Counted from the stretch's first letter, positions 1 through 9,431 are shown. The stretch is DNA of 64,000 nucleotides from Paenirhizobium daejeonense (GCF_014280875.1 NZ_JACLAL010000002.1:248001-312000); one strand, 5' to 3'. Notes: a model not told the origin generated them from the sequence alone. Numbers and translations are program-made.

Positions 1-802
1 GCGCGCTCGGCCTCGTTTCGCGGTATTCGAAGCGATAGCCGGTCCGCCGGTCGCCGATCACGTCCACCCGCTCCTGATAGTCGTTCATGTCGCCGCATAT
101 GGCGAAATTCTTGTCGGCCGTCTGCCCCTTGCCGAAACGCTGCTCGATGATGTGGCGCACCGCCTTCGTTTCCGCCTCGCGGACCGGCATCGTCGACGTG
201 CGCCCATCCATACCGTCGCGACCGTTGGTCATCGACTTGAAGTGGACGACATAGAGCGTGAAGGGCTTACCCCCGACCATGAGATCGAGTTCAAGGCAGT
301 CACGCTTGAAGATCCGGTCGTCGGGCTTTGCATAATTTGCGACCGCGGGTGTGAAGAGTCCGAGATCGTCATAGGTCAGCGCCGCATGGCTCTTGATGTC
401 GGCAACGGAAATGGTCTCGCCGTCGCGGGTCTGCTCGCGCATCATCACGCCGACATCGATGCCGCGGCTGTCATTGCCCTCAACGAGATATTTGTGCCGG
501 TAGCCGGCGCCCATCATCCGGAAGAGATAGCCGTATTCGAAGTTCTGCAGGGCGGCCATGTTGTCGACCTCCTGCAGGCAGAGAATGTCGGCATCCGCAT
601 CGGCAATCGCCAGCGCCGAGAGCTGGCGGGTATCGTCGGTCGATGCCACCACGCGCGCCGCCTCGAGCCGCTGATAGTCCTGCTCGTTGCGCATTTCGAA
701 CAGCTTCAGCACGCGATCCTGTCGCAACTGGTTGCGGAAACCGCTGAAATCGAACCGGGTAATCAGGTTCTCGATGTTGAAGGTCGAAAGTCTAAGCGCC
801 AT
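1..802 (-). CDS. Endonuclease/exonuclease/phosphatase family protein (partial, C-terminus off window)
   Basis: The reading frame is open from an ATG at 802 to the left edge, giving 267 visible residues without a stop. The protein begins with the EEP-fold strand TFNIENL (residues 7-13). It carries the catalytic-type LCLQEVD motif (Gln77-Glu78) and a CGDMNDY segment near residue 230, matching the GD-x-N motif of DNase I/exonuclease III-like hydrolases. Proteins of this fold cleave phosphodiesters in nucleic acids, lipids or inositol phosphates; the substrate here cannot be told. No signal peptide is visible in the first residues. The right-hand neighbour is on the same strand but about 150 bases away, so an operon is uncertain. 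The plus-strand frame opposite it is a shadow. Confidence 0.82.
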   Translation of the reverse strand, partial: MALRLSTFNIENLITRFDFSGFRNQLRQDRVLKLFEMRNEQDYQRLEAARVVASTDDTRQLSALAIADADADILCLQEVDNMAALQNFEYGYLFRMMGAGYRHKYLVEGNDSRGIDVGVMMREQTRDGETISVADIKSHAALTYDDLGLFTPAVANYAKPDDRIFKRDCLELDLMVGGKPFTLYVVHFKSMTNGRDGMDGRTSTMPVREAETKAVRHIIEQRFGKGQTADKNFAICGDMNDYQERVDVIGDRRTGYRFEYRETRPSA

Positions 803-949
803 GAAACGTTCCGTCGGTATCGACTGCCAGGATCGGACGGCGACGAAATCCGCCACCGCCATCCGGGCTCCAGAAACGTTTAAACCAGAATCGGGTCACC
901 TTCACGCCCAAACCACCCCCTGTGGGAAAAGGGCGAAGAAACCGGGGCC

Positions 950-1939
950 TCAGCTTGCCTTGGCGGTCACTGTCGCCTTGAACTTGCCCATCAGGTAAGG
1001 TCCTGAAAGCACTGGCTGGTAACGCGGCTCGTCTCCCGGCGAAAGACAGGTATCGAGGCAGCGGATCTCGGCAAACCAGTTCGGCTGATGGAAGAATGCG
1101 AGCGACTGCCGTCGGTCCATGCCACCCTCCTCCGGCGGCGGATTGACCACCCGGTGCAGCGTCGAGACCCAGCGGTCGTTGGTCCACAGTGACATCAGGT
1201 CGCCGATGTTGATGACGAAGGCGCCAGGCACCGGCGGCACCGAGACCCAGTCTCCCTCCGGCGAAAGAATCTCCAGCCCGCGGGAACCGGGTTCGGGAAG
1301 CAGGATCGTCAGCGATCCGTAATCCGTATGCGCACCGGCCCTGAGCTGTCCCGGCTGGGGAGCGACCGTCTGGGCGGGATAGTTCAGCGCCCGCAAGGCG
1401 CTGATCGGCTGATCTATGAAGCCCTCGAAGAAATCCTCCGGGAGTTTCAGGGCAACCGCGAAAACCCGCATGATGCGCCGCGCCAGATCCTCCATAGCCC
1501 GGTAATAGGCCTTCCACGCATCCGCGAACCCTTCCGGTCCCGCAGGCCAGATGGTTTGAGCATAGCAGAAGGACAGCGCTTCGCCGTCGGTCATGCCTGC
1601 CGGAACGGCAAGCGGACCACCGTTGAAGCTTTCCTTCAGGTCCGGCGGCGTATCGACGTTTTTTGACTTCGCCAGCGCCTCTGTACCAGGCCCGAGATAG
1701 CCATAGGGATAACCCGGAAAGGGTGCGCGCGCCGCGTTCTTTTCTTCTGGCGACAGGTCGAAGAAGGCTCTTGCCGACTGCCAGACAGCTTCGATCACGT
1801 CCGTCGGAACGCTGTGCTCCGCGATCGCCAGAAATCCGGTCTTGCGGCAGATCTCGTCCACCGTTTCGCCAAGGCGCGTCTTCTCCTCCGGCGTTGCGCG
1901 CTCGAATGCGCCAAGATCGAATATCGGGAAATCCGCCAT
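950..1939 (-). CDS. Isopenicillin N synthase-like Fe(II)/2-oxoglutarate-dependent oxygenase
   Basis: This 329-residue protein has the N-terminal DIOX_N region (from FPIFDLGAF) and a C-terminal double-stranded beta-helix. The iron ligands are visible as AHTDYG (His204, Asp206) and LHRVV (His262), and the RxS motif (RQSLAFF, about residue 273) would bind the 2-oxoglutarate carboxylate. The family oxidises small molecules (antibiotic precursors, ethylene or gibberellin intermediates, amino acids); the substrate here is unknown. I start it at the ATG at 1939, which has an AAGGAG ribosome site just upstream, rather than at the longer frame beginning at 1987. It lies directly downstream of an ABC importer on the same strand and may be co-transcribed, hinting that the imported compound is its substrate or its iron source. 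Confidence 0.88.
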   Translation of the reverse strand: MADFPIFDLGAFERATPEEKTRLGETVDEICRKTGFLAIAEHSVPTDVIEAVWQSARAFFDLSPEEKNAARAPFPGYPYGYLGPGTEALAKSKNVDTPPDLKESFNGGPLAVPAGMTDGEALSFCYAQTIWPAGPEGFADAWKAYYRAMEDLARRIMRVFAVALKLPEDFFEGFIDQPISALRALNYPAQTVAPQPGQLRAGAHTDYGSLTILLPEPGSRGLEILSPEGDWVSVPPVPGAFVINIGDLMSLWTNDRWVSTLHRVVNPPPEEGGMDRRQSLAFFHQPNWFAEIRCLDTCLSPGDEPRYQPVLSGPYLMGKFKATVTAKAS

Positions 1940-2005
1940 GCCTGTTCTCCTTATCTGCCTTTGTGGGCGGCAAGAGAACACCAGCACATGGCGTTGCGCA
2001 ATGGT

Positions 2006-3034
2006 TCAAAGACGCCACCCCGCCTGTAGCATCACGCGCAACACCTCGCCGACCCGGGCCGGCTGGCGGCTGTAGGCCCGCAGGCACTGGCCGTCTGTGA
2101 GGGTCAGCCGCAGTGCATAACGTTCGCCCTCGTAGAGGACACCTGCAACCGTCGCGGCAACGCCTTCCCCGCCGACGATGACGTCCTGCGGACGCACCAG
2201 CACCTCGGCAGCCGGGCGCGAATCGGCCTCTCGCTCGAAGGCGCCCGCCATCATGGACCAGTCGAGCGCACGCTCGCCTTCGCCGGCAAGCGGCAGGCTG
2301 ACAATTGCGCCCTGCCCAATCAGCGAACCCACCAGCCGTCCTTCGGGGCGCGCATAGATTTCGGCCGGTGGCGCCACCTGCAACAGCCTGCCTTCGGACA
2401 TGACCGCGACATCGGTGGCCAGCGCCATCGCCTCGGCCTGGTCGTGCGTGACATAAACCATGGTCGCGCCGGAGCGCGCATGAAACTCGCGGAAGGTCTC
2501 TTCCATCTCCTGACGCAGATGGCGGTCGAGATTGGCGAGTGGCTCGTCGAGCAGCACCACATCCGGATCCGTCACCAGACTGCGCGCCAGCGCCACCCGC
2601 TGGCGTTGGCCGCCGGAAAGATCCGCAGGACGCCGCTCGGCATATTGCTCCAGGCGAACCGCCTTCAGCGCCTCGCCGACCTTCTCACGGTAGCGCTCGC
2701 CGGATATGCCGCGCACCTTCAGCGGATAACCGACATTGGCCGCAACCGTCATGTGCGGCCAGAGTGCGTAAGACTGGAACACCATCGCCATGTTGCGCCG
2801 CTCCGGCGGCACCGCCCCGGACGCATCTGAGAGCACCCGGTCTCCGAGAAGAATTGAACCGTCGCTCGGCGTTTCGAAGCCGGCAATCATCCTCAGCACG
2901 GTCGTCTTGCCGCAACCGGATGGCCCGAGCAGCGCCAGGAAACCACCGTCGCGGATCTCCAGCGATACGTCGTTCACGACGGGCCTGCCGGTGCCATAAT
3001 CCTTGCAGAGCTTGTGCAGTGTCAGTTTCGCCAA
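2006..3034 (-). CDS. ABC transporter ATP-binding protein, iron(III)/2-aminoethylphosphonate type
   Basis: This 342-residue importer ATPase has Walker A GPSGCGKTT (residues 37-45), the signature LSGGQRQRV (about 139-147), Walker B VVLLDEP, the D-loop and the switch histidine in VTHDQAEA. A C-terminal TOBE-like domain (from about residue 240, with LVRPQDV) is typical of the MalK/PotA/FbpC group. It powers uptake through the two-domain permease encoded just upstream; the two coding regions overlap by 13 bases, showing translational coupling. FbpC-type iron transporters and PhnT-type phosphonate transporters look alike at this level, so the substrate is left open. Confidence 0.9.
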   Translation of the reverse strand: MAKLTLHKLCKDYGTGRPVVNDVSLEIRDGGFLALLGPSGCGKTTVLRMIAGFETPSDGSILLGDRVLSDASGAVPPERRNMAMVFQSYALWPHMTVAANVGYPLKVRGISGERYREKVGEALKAVRLEQYAERRPADLSGGQRQRVALARSLVTDPDVVLLDEPLANLDRHLRQEMEETFREFHARSGATMVYVTHDQAEAMALATDVAVMSEGRLLQVAPPAEIYARPEGRLVGSLIGQGAIVSLPLAGEGERALDWSMMAGAFEREADSRPAAEVLVRPQDVIVGGEGVAATVAGVLYEGERYALRLTLTDGQCLRAYSRQPARVGEVLRVMLQAGWRL

Positions 3035-4716
3035 GGAACGACTCCCTTCGGCAGCCGGGCCGCCATCAGTTCGAGCAGCAGCATAAGAACCACGACCATC
3101 GCCACGACCAGCACAGAGAGCGCCGAGGCGAGGTCATAGGAACCGCTGTCATCGAGATTGTAGATCGCCACGCCGAGCGTCTGTGTGCCCGCCGACCAGA
3201 GAAGCGCCGAGACCGTGAGTTCGTTGCAGGCGATCAGGAAAACGAGGATGACGGAAGCGCCCGCCGCCGGCGCGATCAGCGGCACGATGATATCAGTGAG
3301 CCGCCGCCAAAATCCCGCTCCCGACAGCCGCGCCGCCTCTTCGAGCGCGGGATCGAGCTGGCGCAGCGCACTCACCACGGGCTTCAGCCCCACGGCAAAA
3401 AAGCTGGAGAAATAGGCCGCGAGAATGATCCAGATCGTGCCGTAGATGGTGACGCCGAGAAGCGGCAGGGGCGCGGCAAAGACGAGAATGAAGGCGACCG
3501 AGATAACGATGCCCGGCAGTGCATAGGGGATTTCGATCATCGCCGAAAGCGCAGCCGAAAGCCGCTTACCGCCTCGCGTCAGCGCATAACCCGTCAGCAC
3601 CCCGATCACCAGAAGTCCGAAGGCGGTCGCCGAGGCCAGGAAAATGGAGTTGGCGAAGGCCGTGCGCGTCACCTTCTGGCGGAACAGTATTTCCTCATAG
3701 GCCGCGAAGGACGCCGTCTTGAACGACAGCGCCACGCCATAGGCCGGCACCAGCGAAGCGGAGACGAGCGCGATGAACGGTGCGATCAGGATCGCGAAAA
3801 GCAGGAGCCACAAGAGGAATTCGACCGGCAGACGCAGGGCACCCAGCCGGAAGGTGGCGGATGCGCCCGAAAGCCCGATGACGCGATAGTCCCTGCCCTT
3901 CAGCGCCCATTCCTGCACCTGCAACCCGACCACCGCCATCACCGCAATCATGCCGGAGAGAATGGCGATGTCACCGAAGGTGCTGGTGCCGAAACTGGCG
4001 AACCGGGCATAGACCAGTGTCGGAAGCGTATAGATCGAGGCGGGAATGCCGAGAATGGCCGGAATGCCGAAATTGCCGACACCGGAAACAAACGCCATGG
4101 CCGCGCCGGCAATCAGCCCCGGCAGCGACAAGGGCAGGATGATGTCCTTCAACACCTGCCACGGCGAAGCGCCGGAGAGCTTCGCCGCCTCGATGCCGTC
4201 ACGCGGCAAAGCGAGCAGCCCGGCGCGCAGCGACAGGAAGACGAGCGGCGAATGCTGCACCCCGTAAAGCAGGGCAATACCGGCAATCGAATAGAGCGGC
4301 TGGGAACTGCCGAGCGGCGGCGCAAGACCGAGCGCCTTCAGGAGCGGACTGGAAGGTCCCGTCATGCCCACCCAGGAAAGCGCCGTCACCTGCGGCGGGA
4401 TCATCGTCGGCAACATGAAAAGGAAGCTCAGGAGCCATTTGCCGCGAATATCGGCAAGCGTCAGCGCCAGCGCAAAAAGGCCACCGATGGCGACCGCCAC
4501 GATCATGCCGAGGACGGACGTCGTCAGCGTATTCCGCGCCGCGGTCCAGATCGCCGGATCGGCAAGAAGCTCCAGCGCCTTGCCGTTGAGGATAGAGGAA
4601 ATGCCAGCCATCACCAGCCTTGCGAGCGGCAGCACGCAAAGGCCGGCGACTACGGCCGTGACAAACGGAAACAGCCAGCGGGGCTGGCTGTTCGCATTGG
4701 CGGGAAGACGCGGCAT
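3022..4716 (-). CDS. ABC transporter permease, duplicated (FbpB/PhnU-V-type)
   Basis: The 564-residue membrane protein contains two tandem BPD_transp_1 permease domains with about twelve hydrophobic segments. The halves are roughly residues 20-270 and 290-555, each with an EAA-type cytoplasmic loop (EAAKLSGASPWQVLKDIILP and EEAARLSGAGFWRRLTDIIVP). Such fused permeases are characteristic of ferric iron (SfuB/FbpB) and some phosphonate importers. It begins 11 bases after the stop of the binding-protein gene and overlaps the ATPase gene at its end, so the three form one operon on the minus strand. Confidence 0.9.
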   Translation of the reverse strand: MPRLPANANSQPRWLFPFVTAVVAGLCVLPLARLVMAGISSILNGKALELLADPAIWTAARNTLTTSVLGMIVAVAIGGLFALALTLADIRGKWLLSFLFMLPTMIPPQVTALSWVGMTGPSSPLLKALGLAPPLGSSQPLYSIAGIALLYGVQHSPLVFLSLRAGLLALPRDGIEAAKLSGASPWQVLKDIILPLSLPGLIAGAAMAFVSGVGNFGIPAILGIPASIYTLPTLVYARFASFGTSTFGDIAILSGMIAVMAVVGLQVQEWALKGRDYRVIGLSGASATFRLGALRLPVEFLLWLLLFAILIAPFIALVSASLVPAYGVALSFKTASFAAYEEILFRQKVTRTAFANSIFLASATAFGLLVIGVLTGYALTRGGKRLSAALSAMIEIPYALPGIVISVAFILVFAAPLPLLGVTIYGTIWIILAAYFSSFFAVGLKPVVSALRQLDPALEEAARLSGAGFWRRLTDIIVPLIAPAAGASVILVFLIACNELTVSALLWSAGTQTLGVAIYNLDDSGSYDLASALSVLVVAMVVVLMLLLELMAARLPKGVVPWRN

Positions 4717-4727
4717 GAGCCCTTCGA

Positions 4728-5708
4728 TCAGTTGGTGCCGAAGATACCGGAGAAGGTCTTCAGGTCTTCCTCGGTTGCCTTGAGCGCGGCAGCGGCGTCG
4801 ATCGGGAGAACCTTGATGGTATCGCGGGCCGGGAAACCGGCGGGAACGGCCATGCCGTTGCGAGCCGGGATGTAACCGAGCTTCAGGAAGCCTTCCTGCC
4901 CCTTTTCGGAAAGCACATAGTCGACGAACTTCTTCGCGGCTTCGGCATTCTTGGTGGACGCGAGAATGCCGACCGGCTCGGTGACGGCGGAAACGCCTTC
5001 TTCCGGGAAAACGAACTCGACCGGAGCGCCCTTGGCCTTTTCGCGGATCGGCATGTAGTCGACCACGACGCCGTAAGCCTTCTCACCCGATGCGACGGAC
5101 TTCAGCACGGCGCCGTTACCGCCGGAAGCGATGGCGCCGTTTGCCTGAAGTTCCTTGTAGTAATCCCAACCGAGCGACGAAACGCCGGCCAGCGTCTGGG
5201 CGTGGATGAGGGCTGCACCGGAGGTCAGCGGGCTCGGCATGGTCACGAGGCCCCTGGCTTCCGGCTTGGCAAGATCCTTCCAGCTCGTCGGCTTCATCGT
5301 AGCGGCAGTGTTGTACATGATGCCGGTGGTGATGAGCTTGGTGGAATAGTAGAAGCCGTCGGCGTCATAAAGGGTAGCGTCGTAGTTGACTGCTTCCGGC
5401 GACTTGTAGGCCAGAAGCTGGCCGTTCTGCTTCATGCGCTCGAGCGTGACGGTGTCGGCGATCAGAAGCACGTCCGCAACCGGGTTGCCCGCTTCGATTT
5501 CGGCCATAAGCTTCGCCATGATCTTCGGCGTGCCGTCGCGGACCCAGTCGACCTTCACATCGGGATTGGCGGCCATGAATCCATCGACCGTCGCCTGCGC
5601 ATCTTCGTTCGGCTGGCTGGTGTAGAGCACCAGATTGGCGGCATCGACCGAAACAGTCATGAAACCGAAAGCGGCAAGCGTAGTGAAAGCGGAAAGCAGA
5701 GTTTTCAT
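4728..5708 (-). CDS. Periplasmic substrate-binding protein of the iron/phosphonate-type ABC importer
   Basis: The 326-residue precursor starts with a signal peptide (basic start, hydrophobic stretch, cleavage probably after VSVDA at about residue 23). The mature part, from NLVLYTSQPNED, is a type II periplasmic binding protein of the SBP_bac_6/extracellular solute-binding class. It is the first gene of the operon with the permease and ATPase. The paired tyrosines that bind iron in FbpA proteins are not clearly present: the corresponding stretch reads AYGVVVDYMPI. A phosphonate or organophosphate ligand is therefore as likely as ferric iron. I found no convincing Fur, RirA or Irr site in the upstream gap. 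Confidence 0.88.
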   Translation of the reverse strand: MKTLLSAFTTLAAFGFMTVSVDAANLVLYTSQPNEDAQATVDGFMAANPDVKVDWVRDGTPKIMAKLMAEIEAGNPVADVLLIADTVTLERMKQNGQLLAYKSPEAVNYDATLYDADGFYYSTKLITTGIMYNTAATMKPTSWKDLAKPEARGLVTMPSPLTSGAALIHAQTLAGVSSLGWDYYKELQANGAIASGGNGAVLKSVASGEKAYGVVVDYMPIREKAKGAPVEFVFPEEGVSAVTEPVGILASTKNAEAAKKFVDYVLSEKGQEGFLKLGYIPARNGMAVPAGFPARDTIKVLPIDAAAALKATEEDLKTFSGIFGTN

Positions 5709-5998
5709 CGGAACGTCCTCGCAGGTATGAGACGCCGCTCATTAGTGCCGCCGTATAACACCGGCATGACACCGACCTTTCTTTCCCGACAAAAACGAGG
5801 GCGGTCTTCCAGCCACCCTCAAACACCTTCGTCCAATCGCCCTAGCACCCGGCATTAAAACCGTATCAACAACCAGCGAATATACCAATTTTTTGAGACT
5901 TTTATGGGTTCAATGGCGTTCGACCGGAGTTGGGCGTTGCAGGCCCACCCAAATCCTGCGATGGCGAAAAAATCATCCGACGGAGAATGGTAAGAGAC
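5709..5998. promoter_or_regulatory. Divergent intergenic region
   Basis: This 290-base gap separates the ABC importer operon (leftward) from the ion channel gene (rightward), so it must carry promoters in both directions. It is relatively A+T-rich around 5870-5900. I see no perfect inverted repeat that would serve as an operator. Confidence 0.4.
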
Positions 5999-7900
5999 AT
6001 GAAGACCCGCAGTCACTGGCGCGCGCGGTTGCGCTACGAATTCGACAAGAGCATGGCTGGCGGAGCGATCGCGCTGATCGGCTGGCTGACCCTCATTTCG
6101 CTGGTCGTCATCATTCTCGCCGGCATATTCCTGGCGATCTCGGGCATCGCGCCGGAAGGCGGCGAACCCGTCGGCTTCCTCGAAGGCGTATGGGAATCCC
6201 TGATGCGCACCATGGACGCCGGCACCATGGGCGGCGACATGGGATGGGGCTTTCGCATGGTGTCGCTCGTCGTCACCGTCATCGGCATCTTCGTCTTCTC
6301 AGCCTTGATCGGCGTCATCTCTTCCGGCCTTGAGGACAAGCTAAGCGAGCTGCGCAAGGGGCGCTCCCGCGTGCTGGAGACCGATCACACCATCATTCTC
6401 AACTGGTCCCCTTCCATCTTCGACGTCATCAACGAGCTGGTGATCGCCAACCAGAGCCGCAGGAAACCACGCATCGTCATCATGGCCGACAAGGACAAGG
6501 TGGAGATGGAAGACGAAATCGCCACCAAGGTCGAAGACCTGAAGAACACAAGGATCATCTGCCGCAGCGGCGATCCGACCGACCTCTACGATCTCGACAT
6601 TGTCAACGCCCAGACCTCCCGCTCGATTATCGTCCTGTCGCCGGAAGGCGAGGATGCCGATTCCCGTGTGGTCAAGTCGGTGCTTGCCCTGGTCAACGAT
6701 CCCAAACGTCGGATCGAACCCTACAAGATCGCCGCCGAGATCCGCGACGGCCGCAATGCCGAAGTCGCCCGCATCGTCGGCGGCCACGAACTGCAGCTCG
6801 TTCTCGCCGACGACCTCATCTCCCGCATCGTCGTCCACACGAGTCGCCAGTCCGGTCTCTCCGCCGTATATTCCGAACTGCTCGATTTCGACGGTTGCGA
6901 GATCTATACGCTCGAGCAGCCGGAACTGACCGGCAAGCCCTTTGGCGCTGCCGTGATGAGCTACGAAAACTGCTCGCTGATCGGCATATGCGATGCATCC
7001 GGTACCGTCATTCTCAATCCGCCGCCAGCAAGGGTTTTCGAACAGGGCGACCGCGCGATCATCATTGCCGAGGACGACGCCTCGATCCGTATATGGAACG
7101 GCAACCTGGAGATCGCCAAGGAAACGATCCGCCCAGCGGCCAAGCGCGAACGTCAGCCGGAACGCACGCTGGTCCTCGGCTGGAACCGTCGCGGTCCGAT
7201 CATCGCCTCGGAACTCGCCCGCTATGTCGCTCCCGGCTCTCATCTCACGATCGCCGCCAACTCCGCGGCCTTCGACAGGGATGTCGGCAATCTCGACATC
7301 GATCCTACCGTAATGACGGTCGAATGCCGTGTAGTCGACACCAGCGACCGGACCTCCCTCGACGCCCTGGCTATCCCCTCCTTCGACCACGTACTGGTTC
7401 TCGGCTACAGCGACGACCTTTCGGCACAGGGCGCCGATACTCGTACCCTCATTACACTTCTCCAGCTGCGCCGCATTGCCGAGCGTTCCGGCAAACGCGT
7501 CAGCGTCGTCAGCGAGATGATCGACATCCGCAACCGCCAGCTTGCCGAAGTCACCCGCGCCGACGATTTCGTCGTCAGTAACAAGCTCGTCAGCCTGATG
7601 CTGGCGCAGGCCTCGGAAAACGAGTTCATGGCGGCGATCTTCAACGAGCTGCTGGATGAGAAGGGCTCGGAAATCTACATGCGCCCGGTCACCGATTACG
7701 TGTCGATCAACCAGCCGGCCAACTTCTTCACCATCAGCCTGGCAGCCCTGCGGCGTGGCGAGATCGCCATCGGCTATCGCCGACAGCGCGAGGATGATGC
7801 CGACGCCCGCAAGCTCGGCGGCGTCACCGTCAATCCCTTGAGATCCGAGAGGATCACCTACTCGGCCCGAGACATGGTGATCGTGCTCGCCGCGGATTGA
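5999..7900 (+). CDS. CASTOR/POLLUX-related ion channel with tandem RCK-like domains
   Basis: This 633-residue membrane protein has a short charged N-terminus and a first membrane helix at about residues 22-47. A pore-loop-like stretch reading ESLMRTMDAGTMGGDMGW (about 70-87) and a second helix at about 92-115 follow. The rest is cytosolic and forms two RCK/TrkA_N-like nucleotide-binding halves (from HTIILNWSP and from RTLVLGWNRRGP). This architecture matches bacterial homologues of the plant nuclear-envelope channels CASTOR and POLLUX/DMI1; the DAG in the pore loop resembles their filter segment. It should gate a cation flux in the inner membrane. An in-frame ATG at 5987 and an ORF start at 5930 are alternatives; MKTRSHW at 5999 is chosen as the most natural N-terminus, without a clear ribosome site. 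A terminator follows. Confidence 0.85.
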   Translation: MKTRSHWRARLRYEFDKSMAGGAIALIGWLTLISLVVIILAGIFLAISGIAPEGGEPVGFLEGVWESLMRTMDAGTMGGDMGWGFRMVSLVVTVIGIFVFSALIGVISSGLEDKLSELRKGRSRVLETDHTIILNWSPSIFDVINELVIANQSRRKPRIVIMADKDKVEMEDEIATKVEDLKNTRIICRSGDPTDLYDLDIVNAQTSRSIIVLSPEGEDADSRVVKSVLALVNDPKRRIEPYKIAAEIRDGRNAEVARIVGGHELQLVLADDLISRIVVHTSRQSGLSAVYSELLDFDGCEIYTLEQPELTGKPFGAAVMSYENCSLIGICDASGTVILNPPPARVFEQGDRAIIIAEDDASIRIWNGNLEIAKETIRPAAKRERQPERTLVLGWNRRGPIIASELARYVAPGSHLTIAANSAAFDRDVGNLDIDPTVMTVECRVVDTSDRTSLDALAIPSFDHVLVLGYSDDLSAQGADTRTLITLLQLRRIAERSGKRVSVVSEMIDIRNRQLAEVTRADDFVVSNKLVSLMLAQASENEFMAAIFNELLDEKGSEIYMRPVTDYVSINQPANFFTISLAALRRGEIAIGYRRQREDDADARKLGGVTVNPLRSERITYSARDMVIVLAAD

Positions 7901-7905
7901 CGCAA

Positions 7906-7937
7906 CGAAAAAGCCCGGCTTCCGCCGGGCTTTTTCT
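7906..7937. terminator. Bidirectional intrinsic terminator
   Basis: A GCCCGGC / GCCGGGC stem with a four-base loop is preceded by an A run and followed by a T run. It serves both the channel gene and the converging aminotransferase gene. Confidence 0.85.
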
Positions 7938-7956
7938 TTCAGCGATTTGAACGAGT

Positions 7957-9180
7957 TCAGGCCGCCATCGCCAGCGCGCCGCTGACCAGACGACCAAGGC
8001 GCTTGATGCCTTCGTCGATCATCTCCTCGTTGGCGCAGGAGAAGGAAAGCCGCAGCGTGTTGGCTCCGGAACGGTCGGCAAAGAAGGCTTGGCCCGGTAC
8101 GAAGGCCACCTTTTCCGTTTCGACGGAACGGGCGAGAAGTTCTCCGCCATCCAGCCCTTCCGGCAGCGTCACCCAGACGAACATGCCGCCTTCCGGCCGC
8201 GTCCAGACCGTGCCGGCCGGCATATACTTCTCCAAAGCCGCCAGCATGGCATTGCGCCGCTCGCTGTAGGCGGCCCTGATCTTGGTAACCTGCTGGTCGA
8301 AATGCCGTGTCGCGACATGGGCGATGGCCATCTGGTTGATGGTGGACGAATGCAGGTCGGCTGCCTGCTTCATCAGCACGAGCTTGCGGATAACCGGCAT
8401 GGCCGCGACAACGAAGCCGACCCGAAGACCCGGCGCCAGCGTCTTGGAGAAGGAGCCGCTGTAGATCGTGCGGGTGTTCTCAATTGAGCCCTTCTCCGCG
8501 ATCTCCAGCGCCATAATCGGCGGGATCGCCTCGCCGTCATAGCGCAGCGATTGATAGGCCGCGTCTTCGATGATGGCAATGTCCAGTTCATCCGCCAGCT
8601 TGAGCAGGCGGCGGCGTCCGTCAAGGTCGACGGTCTCGCCGGTGGGATTGGCGAAATCGGCGGAGAGATAGGCGAACTTCACCTCGCCGCCGAGGTTTTC
8701 CGCAGCCGCCCTGTAGCTCTCCGGCGTCCGGTTGCCGAAGGTCAGTTGATCGTAATTCGGCTCATAGGCATTGAAGGCCTGCAGCGCGCCAAGATAGGTC
8801 GGCCAGTTCACCAGCGCGGTATCCTTCGGCGACAGAAACAGCTTGCCGAGATAATCGAGAGCCTGCTGCGAACCGGAGGTGATGAAGATGTTGTCGACCG
8901 TACAGGCGACCCCGAGCTTTTCCATCTCGCCCTTCAGCCACTCGCGCAACGGCTTGTAGCCCTCGCTCACCGAATACTGAAGCGCTACCGCTGCTTCTGG
9001 GCCTGAGAAGATATCGGCATAGGCCGCCTTGAAGGCTTCGTCGGGGAAAAGTGCAGGATCGGGAATTCCGCCGGCGAACGAGATGATGTCCGGGCGCTCA
9101 AGAAGCTTCAGCAATTCTCGGATTTCGGATGCACGCATGCGCGACGAACGCGTCGCGAAGATATGGTCCCAATTCAGCAC
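7957..9180 (-). CDS. PLP-dependent aminotransferase, class I/II (2-aminoadipate/MocR-domain-like group)
   Basis: This 407-residue fold-type I aminotransferase shows the substrate-side motif SFAGGIPDPALFP, SGSQQALD at the phosphate site, FANPTGE with its conserved Asn, and the Schiff-base lysine in SGSFSKTLAPGLRVG (Lys246). It lacks the N-terminal GntR DNA-binding domain of MocR regulators, so it is an enzyme rather than a regulator. Relatives include LysN-type 2-aminoadipate and broad aromatic/branched-chain aminotransferases; the amino donor here cannot be told. It is monocistronic, convergent with the channel gene, and shares its terminator. Confidence 0.88.
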   Translation of the reverse strand: MLNWDHIFATRSSRMRASEIRELLKLLERPDIISFAGGIPDPALFPDEAFKAAYADIFSGPEAAVALQYSVSEGYKPLREWLKGEMEKLGVACTVDNIFITSGSQQALDYLGKLFLSPKDTALVNWPTYLGALQAFNAYEPNYDQLTFGNRTPESYRAAAENLGGEVKFAYLSADFANPTGETVDLDGRRRLLKLADELDIAIIEDAAYQSLRYDGEAIPPIMALEIAEKGSIENTRTIYSGSFSKTLAPGLRVGFVVAAMPVIRKLVLMKQAADLHSSTINQMAIAHVATRHFDQQVTKIRAAYSERRNAMLAALEKYMPAGTVWTRPEGGMFVWVTLPEGLDGGELLARSVETEKVAFVPGQAFFADRSGANTLRLSFSCANEEMIDEGIKRLGRLVSGALAMAA

Positions 9181-9431
9181 GGGAGTTTCCTCGAAGTGTT
9201 TTTAGAATGCGCTCAGATGACCATGGATGGCTCGATATGTCAATAATGCTGACCTATCGTATTTTGAAACTTTTCCGGAAAAATGGGTACGTACAGAGCA
9301 ACAATCATTCGCTCGACGTATCCCTGAGGCAAGATTACGTCGATTTCAGTCGTGTACTACGTCTTTTGGCAGCGGATGCGATCTCGCTGCAAAGATGCTA
9401 GAAAAGCGACGGTGCAACACGGGGGAAAGAG

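Noticed and set aside
792..2087. 431-residue minus-strand frame overlapping the oxygenase gene
   Set aside because: It is in another phase of the same strand as the oxygenase, which has the catalytic motifs and a ribosome site.
2539..4875. 778-residue plus-strand open frame opposite the ABC importer genes
   Set aside because: It is rich in Arg, Gln and His without any domain, and lies opposite three well-supported genes; a high-G+C shadow.
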